Source: Acinetobacter sp. P8-3-8 (lineage in GTDB: Bacteria; Pseudomonadota; Gammaproteobacteria; Pseudomonadales; Moraxellaceae). Taken from it: a stretch of 64,000 nucleotides of DNA. The DNA lies in the NCBI RefSeq assembly GCF_000214135.1, contig NZ_AFIE01000011.1, positions 1 through 64,000 on the forward strand, in the 5' to 3' direction. Of this stretch, positions 21,883 through 31,136 are shown one piece after another (position 1 is the stretch's first letter; each line of letters starts with the position of its first letter). The notes beneath the pieces were generated by a model. That model was not told the origin of the DNA and did no database searches. It saw only the letters and a program-made list of their open reading frames with translations. The position numbers were made by a program, and so were the translations under genes.

Positions 21883-21958
21883 GGGTCGTTAGCTCAGCTG
21901 GTAGAGCAGCGGACTTTTAATCCGTTGGTCCCGCGTTCGAATCGCGGACGACCCACCA
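21883..21958 (+). tRNA. tRNA-Lys(UUU), copy 1
   Basis: 76-nt cloverleaf starting GGGTCGTTAGCTCAGCTGG and ending with an encoded CCA. The anticodon loop CTTTTAA gives anticodon UUU. The T loop is TTCGAAT. It is identical to the next two copies. Confidence 0.97.
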
Positions 21959-21977
21959 CTTATTTTGATTCCTTGAT

Positions 21978-22053
21978 GGGTCGTTAGCTCAGCTGGTAGA
22001 GCAGCGGACTTTTAATCCGTTGGTCCCGCGTTCGAATCGCGGACGACCCACCA
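21978..22053 (+). tRNA. tRNA-Lys(UUU), copy 2
   Basis: Identical 76-nt sequence to copy 1 with encoded CCA, 19 bp downstream of it. Confidence 0.97.
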
Positions 22054-22157
22054 TCTCTTTGTAAAATCTAATTTTACATACCTGCTCAGGTCGAATGTTT
22101 TAAGAAAATCCCTTTTCTAAAAACTTCAACGAATATTTTTTCGTTATACCTCGCTCA

Positions 22158-22233
22158 GGGTCGTTAGCTCAGCTGGTAGAGCAGCGGACTTTTAATCCGT
22201 TGGTCCCGCGTTCGAATCGCGGACGACCCACCA
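22158..22233 (+). tRNA. tRNA-Lys(UUU), copy 3
   Basis: Identical to copies 1 and 2, after a longer spacer of 104 bp with unrelated sequence. Confidence 0.97.
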
Positions 22234-22442
22234 TTCATTGTTATTCTCAAATTCTGATTGTCAAAGTTTCTTTCTAAATAATCTAACTTTCTGTGTTATC
22301 TAATTAAGACTATAATACCGATTATAGAAAGCACATCTGTAAACGTTCTAAAGAAGACCAAACATCTGTTTTAGATGATTCACCATTCTCAAAATTTTGC
22401 TACTTCTCATACATGTTTAAATGATTTTTGAATGTCTGTTGC

Positions 22443-22518
22443 GGGTTGTTAGCTCAGTTGGGAGAGCAGTAGACTCTTAATCTATTGGTCGTGGGTTCGA
22501 ACCCCACACAACCCACCA
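22443..22518 (+). tRNA. tRNA-Lys(CUU)
   Basis: 76-nt cloverleaf starting GGGTTGTTAGCTCAG with anticodon loop CTCTTAA, hence anticodon CUU. It has an encoded CCA. The acceptor, anticodon and T stems differ from the UUU copies with compensating pairs. It is 209 bp from copy 3. Confidence 0.96.
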
Positions 22519-22601
22519 CATCGTTCAAATCGCTTTACGTATTGATATACAAGCATTAAAACAAACTTCATATCGCCCATCATCAACACTTATTGAATAT
22601 C

Positions 22602-22630
22602 AAAAAAAGTCGGAGTATCCACTCCGACTT
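22602..22630 (-). terminator. Intrinsic terminator of kup
   Basis: AAGTCGGAGT/ACTCCGACTT perfect 10-bp stem with a 4-nt loop. On the minus strand it is followed by a T-run. It lies 23 bp beyond the kup stop. Confidence 0.9.
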
Positions 22631-22652
22631 CTAACTTTGATGAGAACGTTAT

Positions 22653-24533
22653 TTAAATTTCGATTTGACTACCAATCTCAACAACCCTGTTTGAAGGAAT
22701 CTGATAAAAATCACTAATTGGACTGGTATTTTTATGCATTGTCGAAAATACCTGCTCTTTCCATTTTGCTAAAAGTGTTTGCTGCTTAGAAACAACTCGT
22801 TCACGTGAAACAAAGAAACTGATTTCCATCAAATTAAATTCAAAACCGTATGCATTGAAAATTGTTTCCAGTACAGCTGGAATATTTGGCTGTTCTTTAA
22901 AACCATATTTCAAGTGAATACGATAGAAATTTTTATCGAGTATTTCTACATCATATCTTGCTTCACTCGGCACATAAGGGATGTCTTGAACATCAACAGT
23001 AACCAATATGTTCCGTTCATGCAGAATTTTATTGTGTTTTAAATTATGTAGTAGTGCATGAGGCACCACATTTGGTGATCCTGTCAGGAATACCGCCGTT
23101 CCTACGACTCTATTTACCTCATCACCCAAATACTGAATAAACATCTCTAACTGTAAAGTGTCACTCTGTAATTTAGCTTGTAATGTTGTCTTACCATTCT
23201 TCCAAATGACCATCAAAGTAAAGACCACTGTCGCAACTAATACAGGCATCCATCCGCCAATAAAGAATTTAAGTAGGTTTGAGCTTAAAAGCACTAAATC
23301 AATTAAAATGAATGGGACAATAAACAACACCAGCTTCCATGTCTTCCATTTCCAATAACTATAGGCCAAGAACCCAACCAAGAGCGTGTCGCAGAACATG
23401 GTGACCGTTACCGCTAATCCATATGCACCAGCCAAATGACTACTGGTTTTAAACAGTAAAACCACCACAATAATAGAAATGAATAATAACCAATTTAATA
23501 ACGGAATATAAATCTGTCCGACTTCTGACTCAGAAGTATGCAATACAGTTAACCGTGGTAAATATCCCAATTGAATCGCTTGCTTTGCCATTGAAAACAC
23601 ACCACTGATCAGCGCTTGTGATGCAATAACAGCGGCAGCAGTAGCCAGTACAATCATTGGATAAAGCAACAATGACGGAACCAGTAAATAAAATGGGTTA
23701 GAAATCGCCGAAGGATCTCTAAGAAGTAAAGCCCCCTGTCCTGCATAATTCAAAACCAAACAAGGAAGAACAATCAGAAACCAACCTAGGCGAATTGGTA
23801 ATACACCAAAATGCCCCATATCGGCATAAAGTGCTTCGCCACCTGTGACAGTAAGGACAACCGCGCCCATCACAAAGAACGAAATCATTGGATTGGTGAG
23901 AATAAACGAAATTCCCCAATGCGGGCTCAAAAAGGCCAAAATTGAAGGACTTTGAATAATACTCAGCACTCCTAAACCGCCTATGGTTAGAAACCATACT
24001 AACGTAATCGGGCCAAAAAATTTCCCCATGATGGCTGAGCCATGTCTTTGTACCAAGAACAAGGCTGTTAAAATACCAATGCTAATCGGTAAAATAAATT
24101 TTGATAATGTCGGTGTAGCAACAGATAAACCTTCAACAGCAGACAATACTGACATTGCTGGAGTAATGATTCCATCCCCGAAAAATAAAGATGCACCAAT
24201 AAAGCCTAAAGCAGTAATGATTAGTTTTGTTCTTCTGGATAATCCGTTTTGACGAAGGTTCAAAGCCAATAATGCCATGATCCCCCCTTCACCATTATTG
24301 TCCGCCCGCATGATCACCAAGACGTATTTCAATGAAACGATGAGCGTAATCGTCCAAAAAATTAATGAGAGAATCCCTAAAATATTGATTTCGTTAATCG
24401 GCATACCATGTGTTGCATGAAAACTTTCTTTGAGTGCATAGAGTGGACTCGTTCCAATATCACCAAAAACTACACCCAACGCAGCCAGTGTCAATATTGA
24501 AGTACTTGCCTTTTCAGGCGTCTGATTTTGCAT
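22653..24533 (-). CDS. kup: Low-affinity potassium uptake protein Kup
   Basis: 626-residue KUP/HAK/KT potassium:proton symporter of the inner membrane. The diagnostic N-terminal stretch [17 protein letters not shown] is near residues 20-36. [17 protein letters not shown] is the conserved second block. About 12 membrane helices end near residue 430, followed by a cytoplasmic C-terminal domain. Length matches the family (E. coli Kup has 622). No ribosome site stronger than weak is visible before the ATG. It converges on the tRNA-Lys cluster. Confidence 0.95.
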   Translation of the reverse strand: MQNQTPEKASTSILTLAALGVVFGDIGTSPLYALKESFHATHGMPINEINILGILSLIFWTITLIVSLKYVLVIMRADNNGEGGIMALLALNLRQNGLSRRTKLIITALGFIGASLFFGDGIITPAMSVLSAVEGLSVATPTLSKFILPISIGILTALFLVQRHGSAIMGKFFGPITLVWFLTIGGLGVLSIIQSPSILAFLSPHWGISFILTNPMISFFVMGAVVLTVTGGEALYADMGHFGVLPIRLGWFLIVLPCLVLNYAGQGALLLRDPSAISNPFYLLVPSLLLYPMIVLATAAAVIASQALISGVFSMAKQAIQLGYLPRLTVLHTSESEVGQIYIPLLNWLLFISIIVVVLLFKTSSHLAGAYGLAVTVTMFCDTLLVGFLAYSYWKWKTWKLVLFIVPFILIDLVLLSSNLLKFFIGGWMPVLVATVVFTLMVIWKNGKTTLQAKLQSDTLQLEMFIQYLGDEVNRVVGTAVFLTGSPNVVPHALLHNLKHNKILHERNILVTVDVQDIPYVPSEARYDVEILDKNFYRIHLKYGFKEQPNIPAVLETIFNAYGFEFNLMEISFFVSRERVVSKQQTLLAKWKEQVFSTMHKNTSPISDFYQIPSNRVVEIGSQIEI

Positions 24534-24780
24534 ACAGTAAAATCACGTGAGTAAAATTGGATTGATACTAGCACTAGAAACCAATGATTTATCGAAGCCA
24601 ATAAAAAACCATAATTTATTCATTTTTAATTGTTTTTTATAATTCTTAGATTTTCAGATGAAGTGAAATAGTTTAAATGTTCTTATATTATGTTCAATAA
24701 CAAGGATATAAAATACTCATCCAATTAGTCGTGAACTAAAATACGATCTAAGCTCACGACTCTATCTAATAGTATCTCTA

Positions 24781-25082
24781 ACCTGAGTTCGAGATAAAAT
24801 ATGTTCCCAACTATCTGATACGCGGAAACGTCAGTCGCATTGTTTGAGGCAGGACTACATCTGAAATATACTGTTTTTGCAAGATATTAGATACATGATG
24901 GTATCTGTCGAGTTGGCGACTGACAAATGGTTTTGCCTACTTTTCCCGAAAGCCTTGCGAGGTAATACCTCTCAGGTCGAACCGAAGGTTAATCCTTGCA
25001 TTTGACTTTTAACCGGTAAGACTCCGCTGTGCCTGATCTATCTTTTCAATAACTTACATCAAAGTTTATCCCGAACTGACGT
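24781..25082 (+). mobile_element. MITE-like structured intergenic element, copy B, with 8-bp target duplication
   Basis: 302 bp bounded by imperfect inverted repeats: ACCTGAGTTCGAGATAA on the left and the complement of ACGTCAGTTCGGGATAA on the right. It is flanked by the direct repeat TATCTCTA at 24773-24780 and 25083-25090. The core has the GATACGCGGAAACGTC box and the GTCAGTCGC/GCGACTGAC helix (24830-24838 with 24916-24924). In this copy the 3' arm of the CCTACTTTTC hairpin is replaced by a different short hairpin (GAGGT-AAT-ACCTC). Noncoding; it occupies much of the 595-bp gap between kup and a lipoprotein gene. Confidence 0.85.
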
Positions 25083-25128
25083 TATCTCTAATGTCATGTT
25101 TAATTTTTAATCATGCAATCTATACGAT

Positions 25129-25788
25129 TTAATTGTTCAACTTTGTAAGAACATAGGCTTTTTCTGGTGCAGGATTATTTTGATTGAAATAAAGTCGATT
25201 GCTTTCGCTACTATTTAAAATTCTATCTAAATCCATGACTAAATTACCATCAACATTCACTTTATAGAAAAATTGTATGCCTTCTATACGATTGATCACA
25301 ATCTGATGATTCACATCATCATAAACCCATGTATTTTTTTGATATGAGCGATTTGGCTTTATTTCATTATTCTCATAAGTCATTTTTCCCATATACACAA
25401 TATTGCGATGTGCTGTTCCATCGGGCAGTAGATTGATAATAAATTCAGCATTGCCTTTTTCACAATTGACGAAACGATCTGCACAACTAATTTGGGTATG
25501 ATAACGCCCTACGAATGACTCTGCTTTTGCAGATAACGGTGTCTGCTGATCTACACCTTTAAGTTCTGAAGCAGCGGGTAATGTGGCTTGCCCTGCAACT
25601 TCGGTCAGTCTTTTTGCTGAATTTGCACGTTGTGATGGGCTTTCTGATTCAACTTTACTTAATGAATTTTGACTATCCGCAGTATGTTCTTGATCTATAG
25701 AGTCTTGTGAATCGCAAGCAACTAACCCTAGACAAATACTCATGCTCAGTATTCGAAAAAATCCTACTTTATTTAAATTTAAGTACAT
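25129..25788 (-). CDS. Putative lipoprotein of unknown function
   Basis: 219-residue protein with a short signal peptide and lipobox LVAC (lipidated Cys25), so probably anchored in the envelope. A Ser/Gln-rich linker runs to about residue 85. A compact C-terminal domain follows, with SFVGRYHTQISCADRFVNCE, two cysteines about 7 residues apart, and AHRNIVYMGKMTYENNEI, an NlpE/META-like small beta-barrel pattern. I do not recognise a named family. It is monocistronic, with nothing notable in the 297-bp upstream gap. Confidence 0.7.
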   Translation of the reverse strand: MYLNLNKVGFFRILSMSICLGLVACDSQDSIDQEHTADSQNSLSKVESESPSQRANSAKRLTEVAGQATLPAASELKGVDQQTPLSAKAESFVGRYHTQISCADRFVNCEKGNAEFIINLLPDGTAHRNIVYMGKMTYENNEIKPNRSYQKNTWVYDDVNHQIVINRIEGIQFFYKVNVDGNLVMDLDRILNSSESNRLYFNQNNPAPEKAYVLTKLNN

Positions 25789-26085
25789 GAATCCAAAACC
25801 ACATTATGCTGAGTAAATACATATCAAATTTTGATTGTGAATATCAGTATAGTATTGTGTTGTTTCGATTCACGGAATGATCTCAAACTATTTTTTACAA
25901 AAGTATAAAAAAGTACAGTACAGATAAATCGACCCATATTTTATGCAAGATGCTGAATCTACAAAAGTTTACACAATATTTACAAATAATCTGCGGATTA
26001 CCCTTTAATAAATTCACACTATCACCATTTAATAGTTATATGACAAATTCATGTTGTATCTTTTTAAATGCTAAAGGAGACTTTG

Positions 26086-26346
26086 ATGGCCAATTCTGGT
26101 TTATATCGTTCTAGCCGACATAACATGATCGCCGGTGTAATGGGCGGTATTGCTGAACGTTTTGGTTGGAATGTCACATTGCTACGTATCATCTTTGTTT
26201 TGGTATCGTGTTTAAGTGCCGCTTTCCCTGGGATTATTGTGTATTTGGTACTTTGGTTACTTATCCCAAAACAAGAGCTTAGACTAGACAGCCCACAGGG
26301 CTATCAGCATCAAGTTCGTACGATTGTTGATGAAAGATCAAGATAA
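26086..26346 (+). CDS. PspC domain protein
   Basis: 86-residue small membrane protein with a PspC domain. The family opening LYRSSRHNMIAGVMGGIAER is at residues 5-24. One hydrophobic membrane segment (LLRIIFVLVSCLSAAFPGII) follows, then LLIPKQ. The ATG at 26086 is chosen for the strong AAAGGAGA ribosome site; an ATG at 26068 lies upstream of that site. PspC proteins act in envelope-stress signalling in enterics, but stand-alone versions such as this one are uncharacterised. Confidence 0.85.
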   Translation: MANSGLYRSSRHNMIAGVMGGIAERFGWNVTLLRIIFVLVSCLSAAFPGIIVYLVLWLLIPKQELRLDSPQGYQHQVRTIVDERSR

Positions 26347-26379
26347 TTGATTTAATACCAATTTAGATTTTCTTTTTCC

Positions 26380-26416
26380 GCTACGCCAGTTCCCCCAAAC
26401 TGACGTAGCTTTTTTT
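26380..26416 (+). terminator. Intrinsic terminator of the pspC-like gene
   Basis: GCTACG-C-CAGTT pairs with AACTG-A-CGTAGC (one mismatch) across a 6-nt loop, followed by seven T. Confidence 0.88.
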
Positions 26417-26454
26417 ATGCTTTTTTGTCTGATAATAAAAGCCCAATCAAACCA

Positions 26455-27564
26455 TTAATTTGGATGTGTAACACGATTAAGTTGCTGTTGCATCACAGCT
26501 ATCATATCTGCTCGACTGATAATCCCAACCAGCTTTTGATTTTCCACCACAGGAATGTAGTTGAAGGAACGCTCCACGAAATAAGGCACTAAATCTTGTA
26601 TCGGTTGAGTCGGTTGTACCGTCACCACCTTACGATCCATAATTTGCTTCACTAAATGTTCCCATGGAGCTCTCGGATCCGCGGTACGTTTAAACCATTC
26701 CACCACTTCATAAAGTGCCAATGTACCCACCAATTGATGCTCTTTATTGATCACGGGGAGGCTCATCAAATTCACATGTTTAAATTTTTCCAATGCATTC
26801 TGAATATCTTCTTGTTCTTGTAGGCAAATCACGTCCTTGGTCATAATATCTTGGCAAAGATATTGACTCACAGCTCGAGCATTGGCTTTTTCTTGCGCCT
26901 CTAAAATAATTTTCTGTAAGTCATATTCACTAATATCGAGTAGTTCTGTTTGATGCTCTAAAACTTCCTGAATATCTTGCGGTTGAATCGTGACTTTTTG
27001 CGTAGGCGTTGGATCTTTAGAACGTGTATTCAATTGAGCAACTTGTGGATATTGTTTGCCCAATAAACGGTTGAAAATAATTGCAATCACTAAAAGTAAT
27101 ACTGAGTTTAAAAGCACTGGATAAAAAATGAAGTAATAACCCAGTTGATGAACAGATTCTCCACCTAATACTGCTGTAATTGCGACTGCCCCACTCGGTG
27201 GATGCAATGAATCTGTGGTCATCATGAGAAAAATGGCCAATGCAACCGCAACACTAAACGCTTCGGTTAGATTGGGAATATACATACCACAGGTCACACC
27301 AATGATTCCTGCAATGGTATTGCCAACCACCATATTCCATGGTTGTGCCAATGGACTAGCGGGTACTGCAAATAACAGTACAGATGAAGCACCCATTGGT
27401 GCAATGTACCATGCGTTGAAATCGCCAAGCACATACCAACTGATCAGCGATGATATTGCCAAACCAATTAAGGCCCCAATACCACAGACTAAGCGATCTT
27501 TTAGCGGTAAAACTTTAAAATTAGGCTTTAAGGTATTTAACCATTCAAGTTGCGTATGGAACAC
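26455..27564 (-). CDS. HPP-family membrane protein with two CBS domains
   Basis: Integral membrane protein fused to a regulatory module. The N-terminal half is an HPP domain with four membrane helices and the namesake motif TTDSLHPPSGAVA near residues 125-137. The C-terminal half has two CBS domains (about 240-295 and 310-365), which usually bind adenine nucleotides. I prefer the GTG at 27564, which has GAAGGA six bases upstream; the frame is open to a TTG at 27600 without a ribosome site. HPP proteins have been linked to nitrite transport in cyanobacteria and plastids, but the substrate here is unknown. Confidence 0.85.
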   Translation of the reverse strand: MFHTQLEWLNTLKPNFKVLPLKDRLVCGIGALIGLAISSLISWYVLGDFNAWYIAPMGASSVLLFAVPASPLAQPWNMVVGNTIAGIIGVTCGMYIPNLTEAFSVAVALAIFLMMTTDSLHPPSGAVAITAVLGGESVHQLGYYFIFYPVLLNSVLLLVIAIIFNRLLGKQYPQVAQLNTRSKDPTPTQKVTIQPQDIQEVLEHQTELLDISEYDLQKIILEAQEKANARAVSQYLCQDIMTKDVICLQEQEDIQNALEKFKHVNLMSLPVINKEHQLVGTLALYEVVEWFKRTADPRAPWEHLVKQIMDRKVVTVQPTQPIQDLVPYFVERSFNYIPVVENQKLVGIISRADMIAVMQQQLNRVTHPN

Positions 27565-27697
27565 GACAATCCTTCGCTTTTGCACTTTTGAAGTGCGCAA
27601 TTATACGATGTTGTGCTTATAAGATGCATTTATTATCTATCTTAGTTTGATGAGTATTTGTGCTGAGCTAGATAAGTATTTTAAATTAATTTATTTT

Positions 27698-28117
27698 TCA
27701 ATTACCTGCATACTCTTGTAGCTGTTCCACTCTTTTTCCATATTCGGTCATCGGGCAAAACCCATACATTGGTGACCCAATATAGGCACCAGCATTGCTA
27801 CATTCTTGGTCAACATAACTTTTCCAAAGCTGTTGTGATTTCATGATGTCTTTATAGCGTTCAGGCTGTTGGTATTTTGCACTTTGCTGTTTAATTTGAT
27901 CTAACAATTTTACGATTTGCTTTTCATAGATAACCTTGGTTTGGTTACTACATGACTCCACAACAGCATTATTGATACCTCCCAACTCCCACTTTTCAAT
28001 GGTCTGATCTACGCATCGACTATAGGCATCATCTGAGGTATTTTGATCACCTGCATAGGCAAATGTGGAATAAATAACTGTAGATAAAATAATGGTTATC
28101 ATGCATGCTTTATTCAT
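27698..28117 (-). CDS. LprI/DUF1311-like secreted protein
   Basis: 139-residue periplasmic protein with a signal peptide (MNKACMITIILSTVIYSTFA, cleavage after AYA). The mature domain has four cysteines and the segment QQLWKSYVDQECSNAGAYIG, typical of the LprI-like (DUF1311) family. Mycobacterial LprI has been reported to inhibit lysozyme; the same role here is only an inference. The ATG at 28117 has an AAGGA ribosome site. It is divergent from a small membrane protein only 27 bp away. Confidence 0.78.
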   Translation of the reverse strand: MNKACMITIILSTVIYSTFAYAGDQNTSDDAYSRCVDQTIEKWELGGINNAVVESCSNQTKVIYEKQIVKLLDQIKQQSAKYQQPERYKDIMKSQQLWKSYVDQECSNAGAYIGSPMYGFCPMTEYGKRVEQLQEYAGN

Positions 28118-28144
28118 CTTCAAATCCTTTCGTTGTTTTGGATC

Positions 28145-28573
28145 ATGAGTCAATATAATAACAAAACCATTTTAAAAGCCTTATTTTTTGCACCCATCCT
28201 GATTCAGCTTTTACTCGCTATTCTATTTATTTTTATAAATCATGAATTTAATTTACAGTCTTTACTTACCGTAGGTGGTATTAGCCTGCTGATTTATATG
28301 GTTTATTGTGTTCTGACTGTTCCAATTGCTTATGTTTTTTCAATGTGGTTAGCACGGAAAAACTGGCTCAACTTTTTTACGATTGTGATGGGTTCAGTGC
28401 TGATGTGGCTCATAGTCACGATCATCGGTTATTTGGTTTTTATTGGCTCGCTTCCCACTTCAATATTGGAATGGGTTTCAACATGGTATTTTTATGTGAT
28501 TGCGGTGTTGGTCGGTTGTTGTTATTGGTCGGGTTTAAAATTATTTTCACGTCCTATTCAGGCTAAACAATAA
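28145..28573 (+). CDS. Small membrane protein of unknown function
   Basis: 142-residue hydrophobic protein with four predicted membrane helices (about residues 12-32, 42-65, 78-100 and 112-130) and a basic C-terminal tail. The ATG at 28145 is preferred to a TTG at 28133. No family is recognised. Its start is 27 bp from the divergent LprI-like gene, so the two promoters must overlap the opposite coding ends. Confidence 0.65.
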   Translation: MSQYNNKTILKALFFAPILIQLLLAILFIFINHEFNLQSLLTVGGISLLIYMVYCVLTVPIAYVFSMWLARKNWLNFFTIVMGSVLMWLIVTIIGYLVFIGSLPTSILEWVSTWYFYVIAVLVGCCYWSGLKLFSRPIQAKQ

Positions 28574-28603
28574 AGACCAGCCAATAAAAACAAGTAATAA
28601 AAT

Positions 28604-28631
28604 AAAAACCTACGAAAATTCATAGGTTTTT
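28604..28631. terminator. Bidirectional intrinsic terminator
   Basis: AAAAACCTA pairs with TAGGTTTTT, extended by GAA/TTC after one mismatch. It lies between converging genes and has A and T runs on the two sides. Confidence 0.8.
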
Positions 28632-28660
28632 AAATCATCATTTAACTCAACAAAGTTATT

Positions 28661-29917
28661 TTACCTGCTTGGGTTACCTACCCAAGTAAATGCATTTGGG
28701 ACATCCGTCAATTGAATACTTTGTACAATTTTTGGCGTTTTCAAATCTATTTCAAGAATTTTCTTTGCTTTTGTATCATTGATAAAAATGCTTTCAGAGG
28801 CTGCATTGACCACCAAACGGCTTTTGGCTAACTCAGTAGCGACTGGATTTTCAATAACATTCAGCTTCCCAACCACACTCCAATGTGTTGTATCGATGAT
28901 ATGCAATGTTCCTACGCTATCTAAAATAACAAAATATTTTCCAACCGCATTCATCACATGCTGTAAACGCTTAACTGGGGTGACTCCATCACTTTGTGTT
29001 GCGCCTTTAGCCCAGTCAAAATTCATTGCATTTAAATTTTTAGGGTCAATGATAAACATATCCCCTGTGCCTGTCGCAAATCCAACCAATTGATTTAACT
29101 TTTCATGTCCAACGATAGTTGTAATACGTTGATCAATTGGAATTTTTTTATCGGTAAATGTATTGCCCTTTTGCTCAACCACCAATACGCCATCTAGACA
29201 TCCAAAAGCCGTATAATTTGCAATCGATCCTGCACCATGCAACTTATCACATGGATTAAGCAAAGTTTGTTCTTCATGAAAATGGTCTCCATGCAATTCA
29301 TAGCTTTTGACCATACTTAAAAGATTAGAATCTTTGGGTAAATATGTACTTAAAACATAATTCCCACGAGGCTCTGCAACACCATGATGTTTTACAGGCA
29401 GTTGCTGAGTAGCAATTGACTGTTTCTCAATGGCAAGATCATTGAAATAGTCAAATTTAGACGTTTCTGTATCGTTACCATCATAAAAAATTGCAGCTTG
29501 CCCATTAAAACTACGGAAATGTGTAGGTTTAGCGCCTTTAAACTGATAGGTCAGTAAATTAGGCGTATTGATCTGCAATTGATTATCTTTAAGGAAAATA
29601 CCACTATCTGCAAACTGAACAACACCTTCATTACGGCTTAATAAGACAGCAAAACGCGATTGTGGACTACTGTATATCGTAGCAGGTGCGGTGGTAAGTG
29701 CGATTGTATTGATATTCTTTTTATCATTTAAATCATATATGGAAAGTAATGGCCTTTCAGTATCAGCATTTGCAATCACCAAACGTCCTTGATGGTCTGT
29801 TTTAGGAACGGATGGCTGAGTGACGGAACGCTGAGTATCTGAATCATCATCCCCACACCCTGCTAGTAAAACGCTGCTAAACAGTAACCCCATCAGCATT
29901 TTTTGAGAAATCATCAT
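28661..29917 (-). CDS. AztD-like beta-propeller lipoprotein, probably Zur-regulated
   Basis: 418-residue lipoprotein (signal peptide, lipobox LLAGC, lipid on Cys21) followed by an acidic GDDDSD stretch. The mature part has repeated beta-propeller-like blades (HQGRLVIANADTERPLLSIY, then VPVKHHGVAEPRG-type and FGCLDGVLVVEQ segments). These segments resemble AztD, the periplasmic zinc metallochaperone of the AztABC system, as I recall it. A 17-bp palindrome close to the Acinetobacter Zur box lies upstream at 29956-29972. No ABC zinc transporter is next to it. Family assignment is tentative; the link to zinc rests on both signals. Confidence 0.65.
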   Translation of the reverse strand: MMISQKMLMGLLFSSVLLAGCGDDDSDTQRSVTQPSVPKTDHQGRLVIANADTERPLLSIYDLNDKKNINTIALTTAPATIYSSPQSRFAVLLSRNEGVVQFADSGIFLKDNQLQINTPNLLTYQFKGAKPTHFRSFNGQAAIFYDGNDTETSKFDYFNDLAIEKQSIATQQLPVKHHGVAEPRGNYVLSTYLPKDSNLLSMVKSYELHGDHFHEEQTLLNPCDKLHGAGSIANYTAFGCLDGVLVVEQKGNTFTDKKIPIDQRITTIVGHEKLNQLVGFATGTGDMFIIDPKNLNAMNFDWAKGATQSDGVTPVKRLQHVMNAVGKYFVILDSVGTLHIIDTTHWSVVGKLNVIENPVATELAKSRLVVNAASESIFINDTKAKKILEIDLKTPKIVQSIQLTDVPNAFTWVGNPSR

Positions 29918-29955
29918 TTTAATTCTCCTATAGAATGATCATTTTTATAATTGAA

Positions 29956-29972
29956 ATGTTATAACATAACAT
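29956..29972 (-). promoter_or_regulatory. Zur-box-like operator
   Basis: ATGTTAT-AAC-ATAACAT, a perfect 7-bp inverted repeat with a 3-bp centre, 39 bp upstream of the AztD-like start. It differs by one central base from the ATGTTATAATATAACAT form I recall for the A. baumannii zinc regulator Zur. No other copy was seen in the window. Confidence 0.68.
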
Positions 29973-30146
29973 CAACAAAAAACAAAATGGTATTCCTGAG
30001 CCGCCATTAAGATCGAGTTAGTTGATAAATCATCGTTACAAAGTTATAGAAAACAATAAAAGATATTCTCATAACTCCTTTGCCACTCACTCGCAAAATC
30101 CTTATACTTAGAACCAATTTTTTCTTATATTTATAATGGATGCTGC

Positions 30147-31136
30147 ATGAGTCGCGCCATATCGCATATTGATACATTCCAAGGCTTAATTCTTGCCTTA
30201 CAAAACTACTGGGCTGAACAAGGTTGTGTCATTTTACAACCTTACGATATGGAAATGGGTGCAGGGACATTCCACACTGCAACATTCTTACGCGCACTTG
30301 GGCCTGAAACTTGGAACGCAGCATACGTTCAACCATCACGTCGTCCTAAAGACGGTCGTTATGGCGAAAACCCAAACCGTTTGCAACACTATTACCAATT
30401 CCAAGTGGTACTGAAACCAAACCCAGACAATATCCAACAGCTTTACCTAGACTCGTTAAAAGCCATTGGTATTGATACCCTTACTCACGATATTCGTTTC
30501 GTAGAAGACAACTGGGAATCTCCAACGCTCGGTGCATGGGGCTTAGGTTGGGAAGTTTGGTTAAACGGTATGGAAGTGACTCAATTTACCTACTTCCAAC
30601 AAGTCGGTGGTGTTGAATGTTACCCAGTAACAGGTGAAATCACTTACGGTCTTGAACGTTTGGCCATGTACCTACAAGGTGTCGATTCTGTTTACGATCT
30701 TGTTTGGACCAAAGGTCAGTTTGGTACTGTGACTTATGGCGATGTATTCCATCAAAACGAAGTTGAGCAATCAACGTATAACTTTGAATATGCCAACGTT
30801 GAAAAAATGTTTGAATTATTCGATTTCTATGAAGCTGAAGCAACGCGCTTAATGGAGGCTGAACTTCCACTGCCGGCCTATGAACAAGTCATTAAAGCAT
30901 CTCATTGCTTTAACTTACTCGATGCACGTGGTGCAATTTCTGTGACTGAACGTCAACGTTATATTTTACGTGTACGTACTTTGGCGCGTTCAATTGCGCA
31001 AAGTTATGTGGCTGCTCGTGCCAAGCTTGGTTTCCCAATGGCAGAACCACATTTACGTGATGAAGTTTTAGCTCAATTGAAAGCTCAGGTTGAAGCAGAA
31101 GCGGCTCAAGCAGAAAAATCAGCGGAGAACAAATAA
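30147..31136 (+). CDS. glyQ: Glycyl-tRNA synthetase alpha subunit
   Basis: Catalytic class II subunit of the bacterial alpha2beta2 glycyl-tRNA synthetase. The N-terminus [20 protein letters not shown] and the segment [20 protein letters not shown] are diagnostic, and [21 protein letters not shown] follows. 329 residues against about 303 in E. coli; the extra residues form an Ala/Glu-rich tail. Its stop codon overlaps the glyS start by one base (TAATG), so translation is coupled. Confidence 0.97.
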   Translation: MSRAISHIDTFQGLILALQNYWAEQGCVILQPYDMEMGAGTFHTATFLRALGPETWNAAYVQPSRRPKDGRYGENPNRLQHYYQFQVVLKPNPDNIQQLYLDSLKAIGIDTLTHDIRFVEDNWESPTLGAWGLGWEVWLNGMEVTQFTYFQQVGGVECYPVTGEITYGLERLAMYLQGVDSVYDLVWTKGQFGTVTYGDVFHQNEVEQSTYNFEYANVEKMFELFDFYEAEATRLMEAELPLPAYEQVIKASHCFNLLDARGAISVTERQRYILRVRTLARSIAQSYVAARAKLGFPMAEPHLRDEVLAQLKAQVEAEAAQAEKSAENK

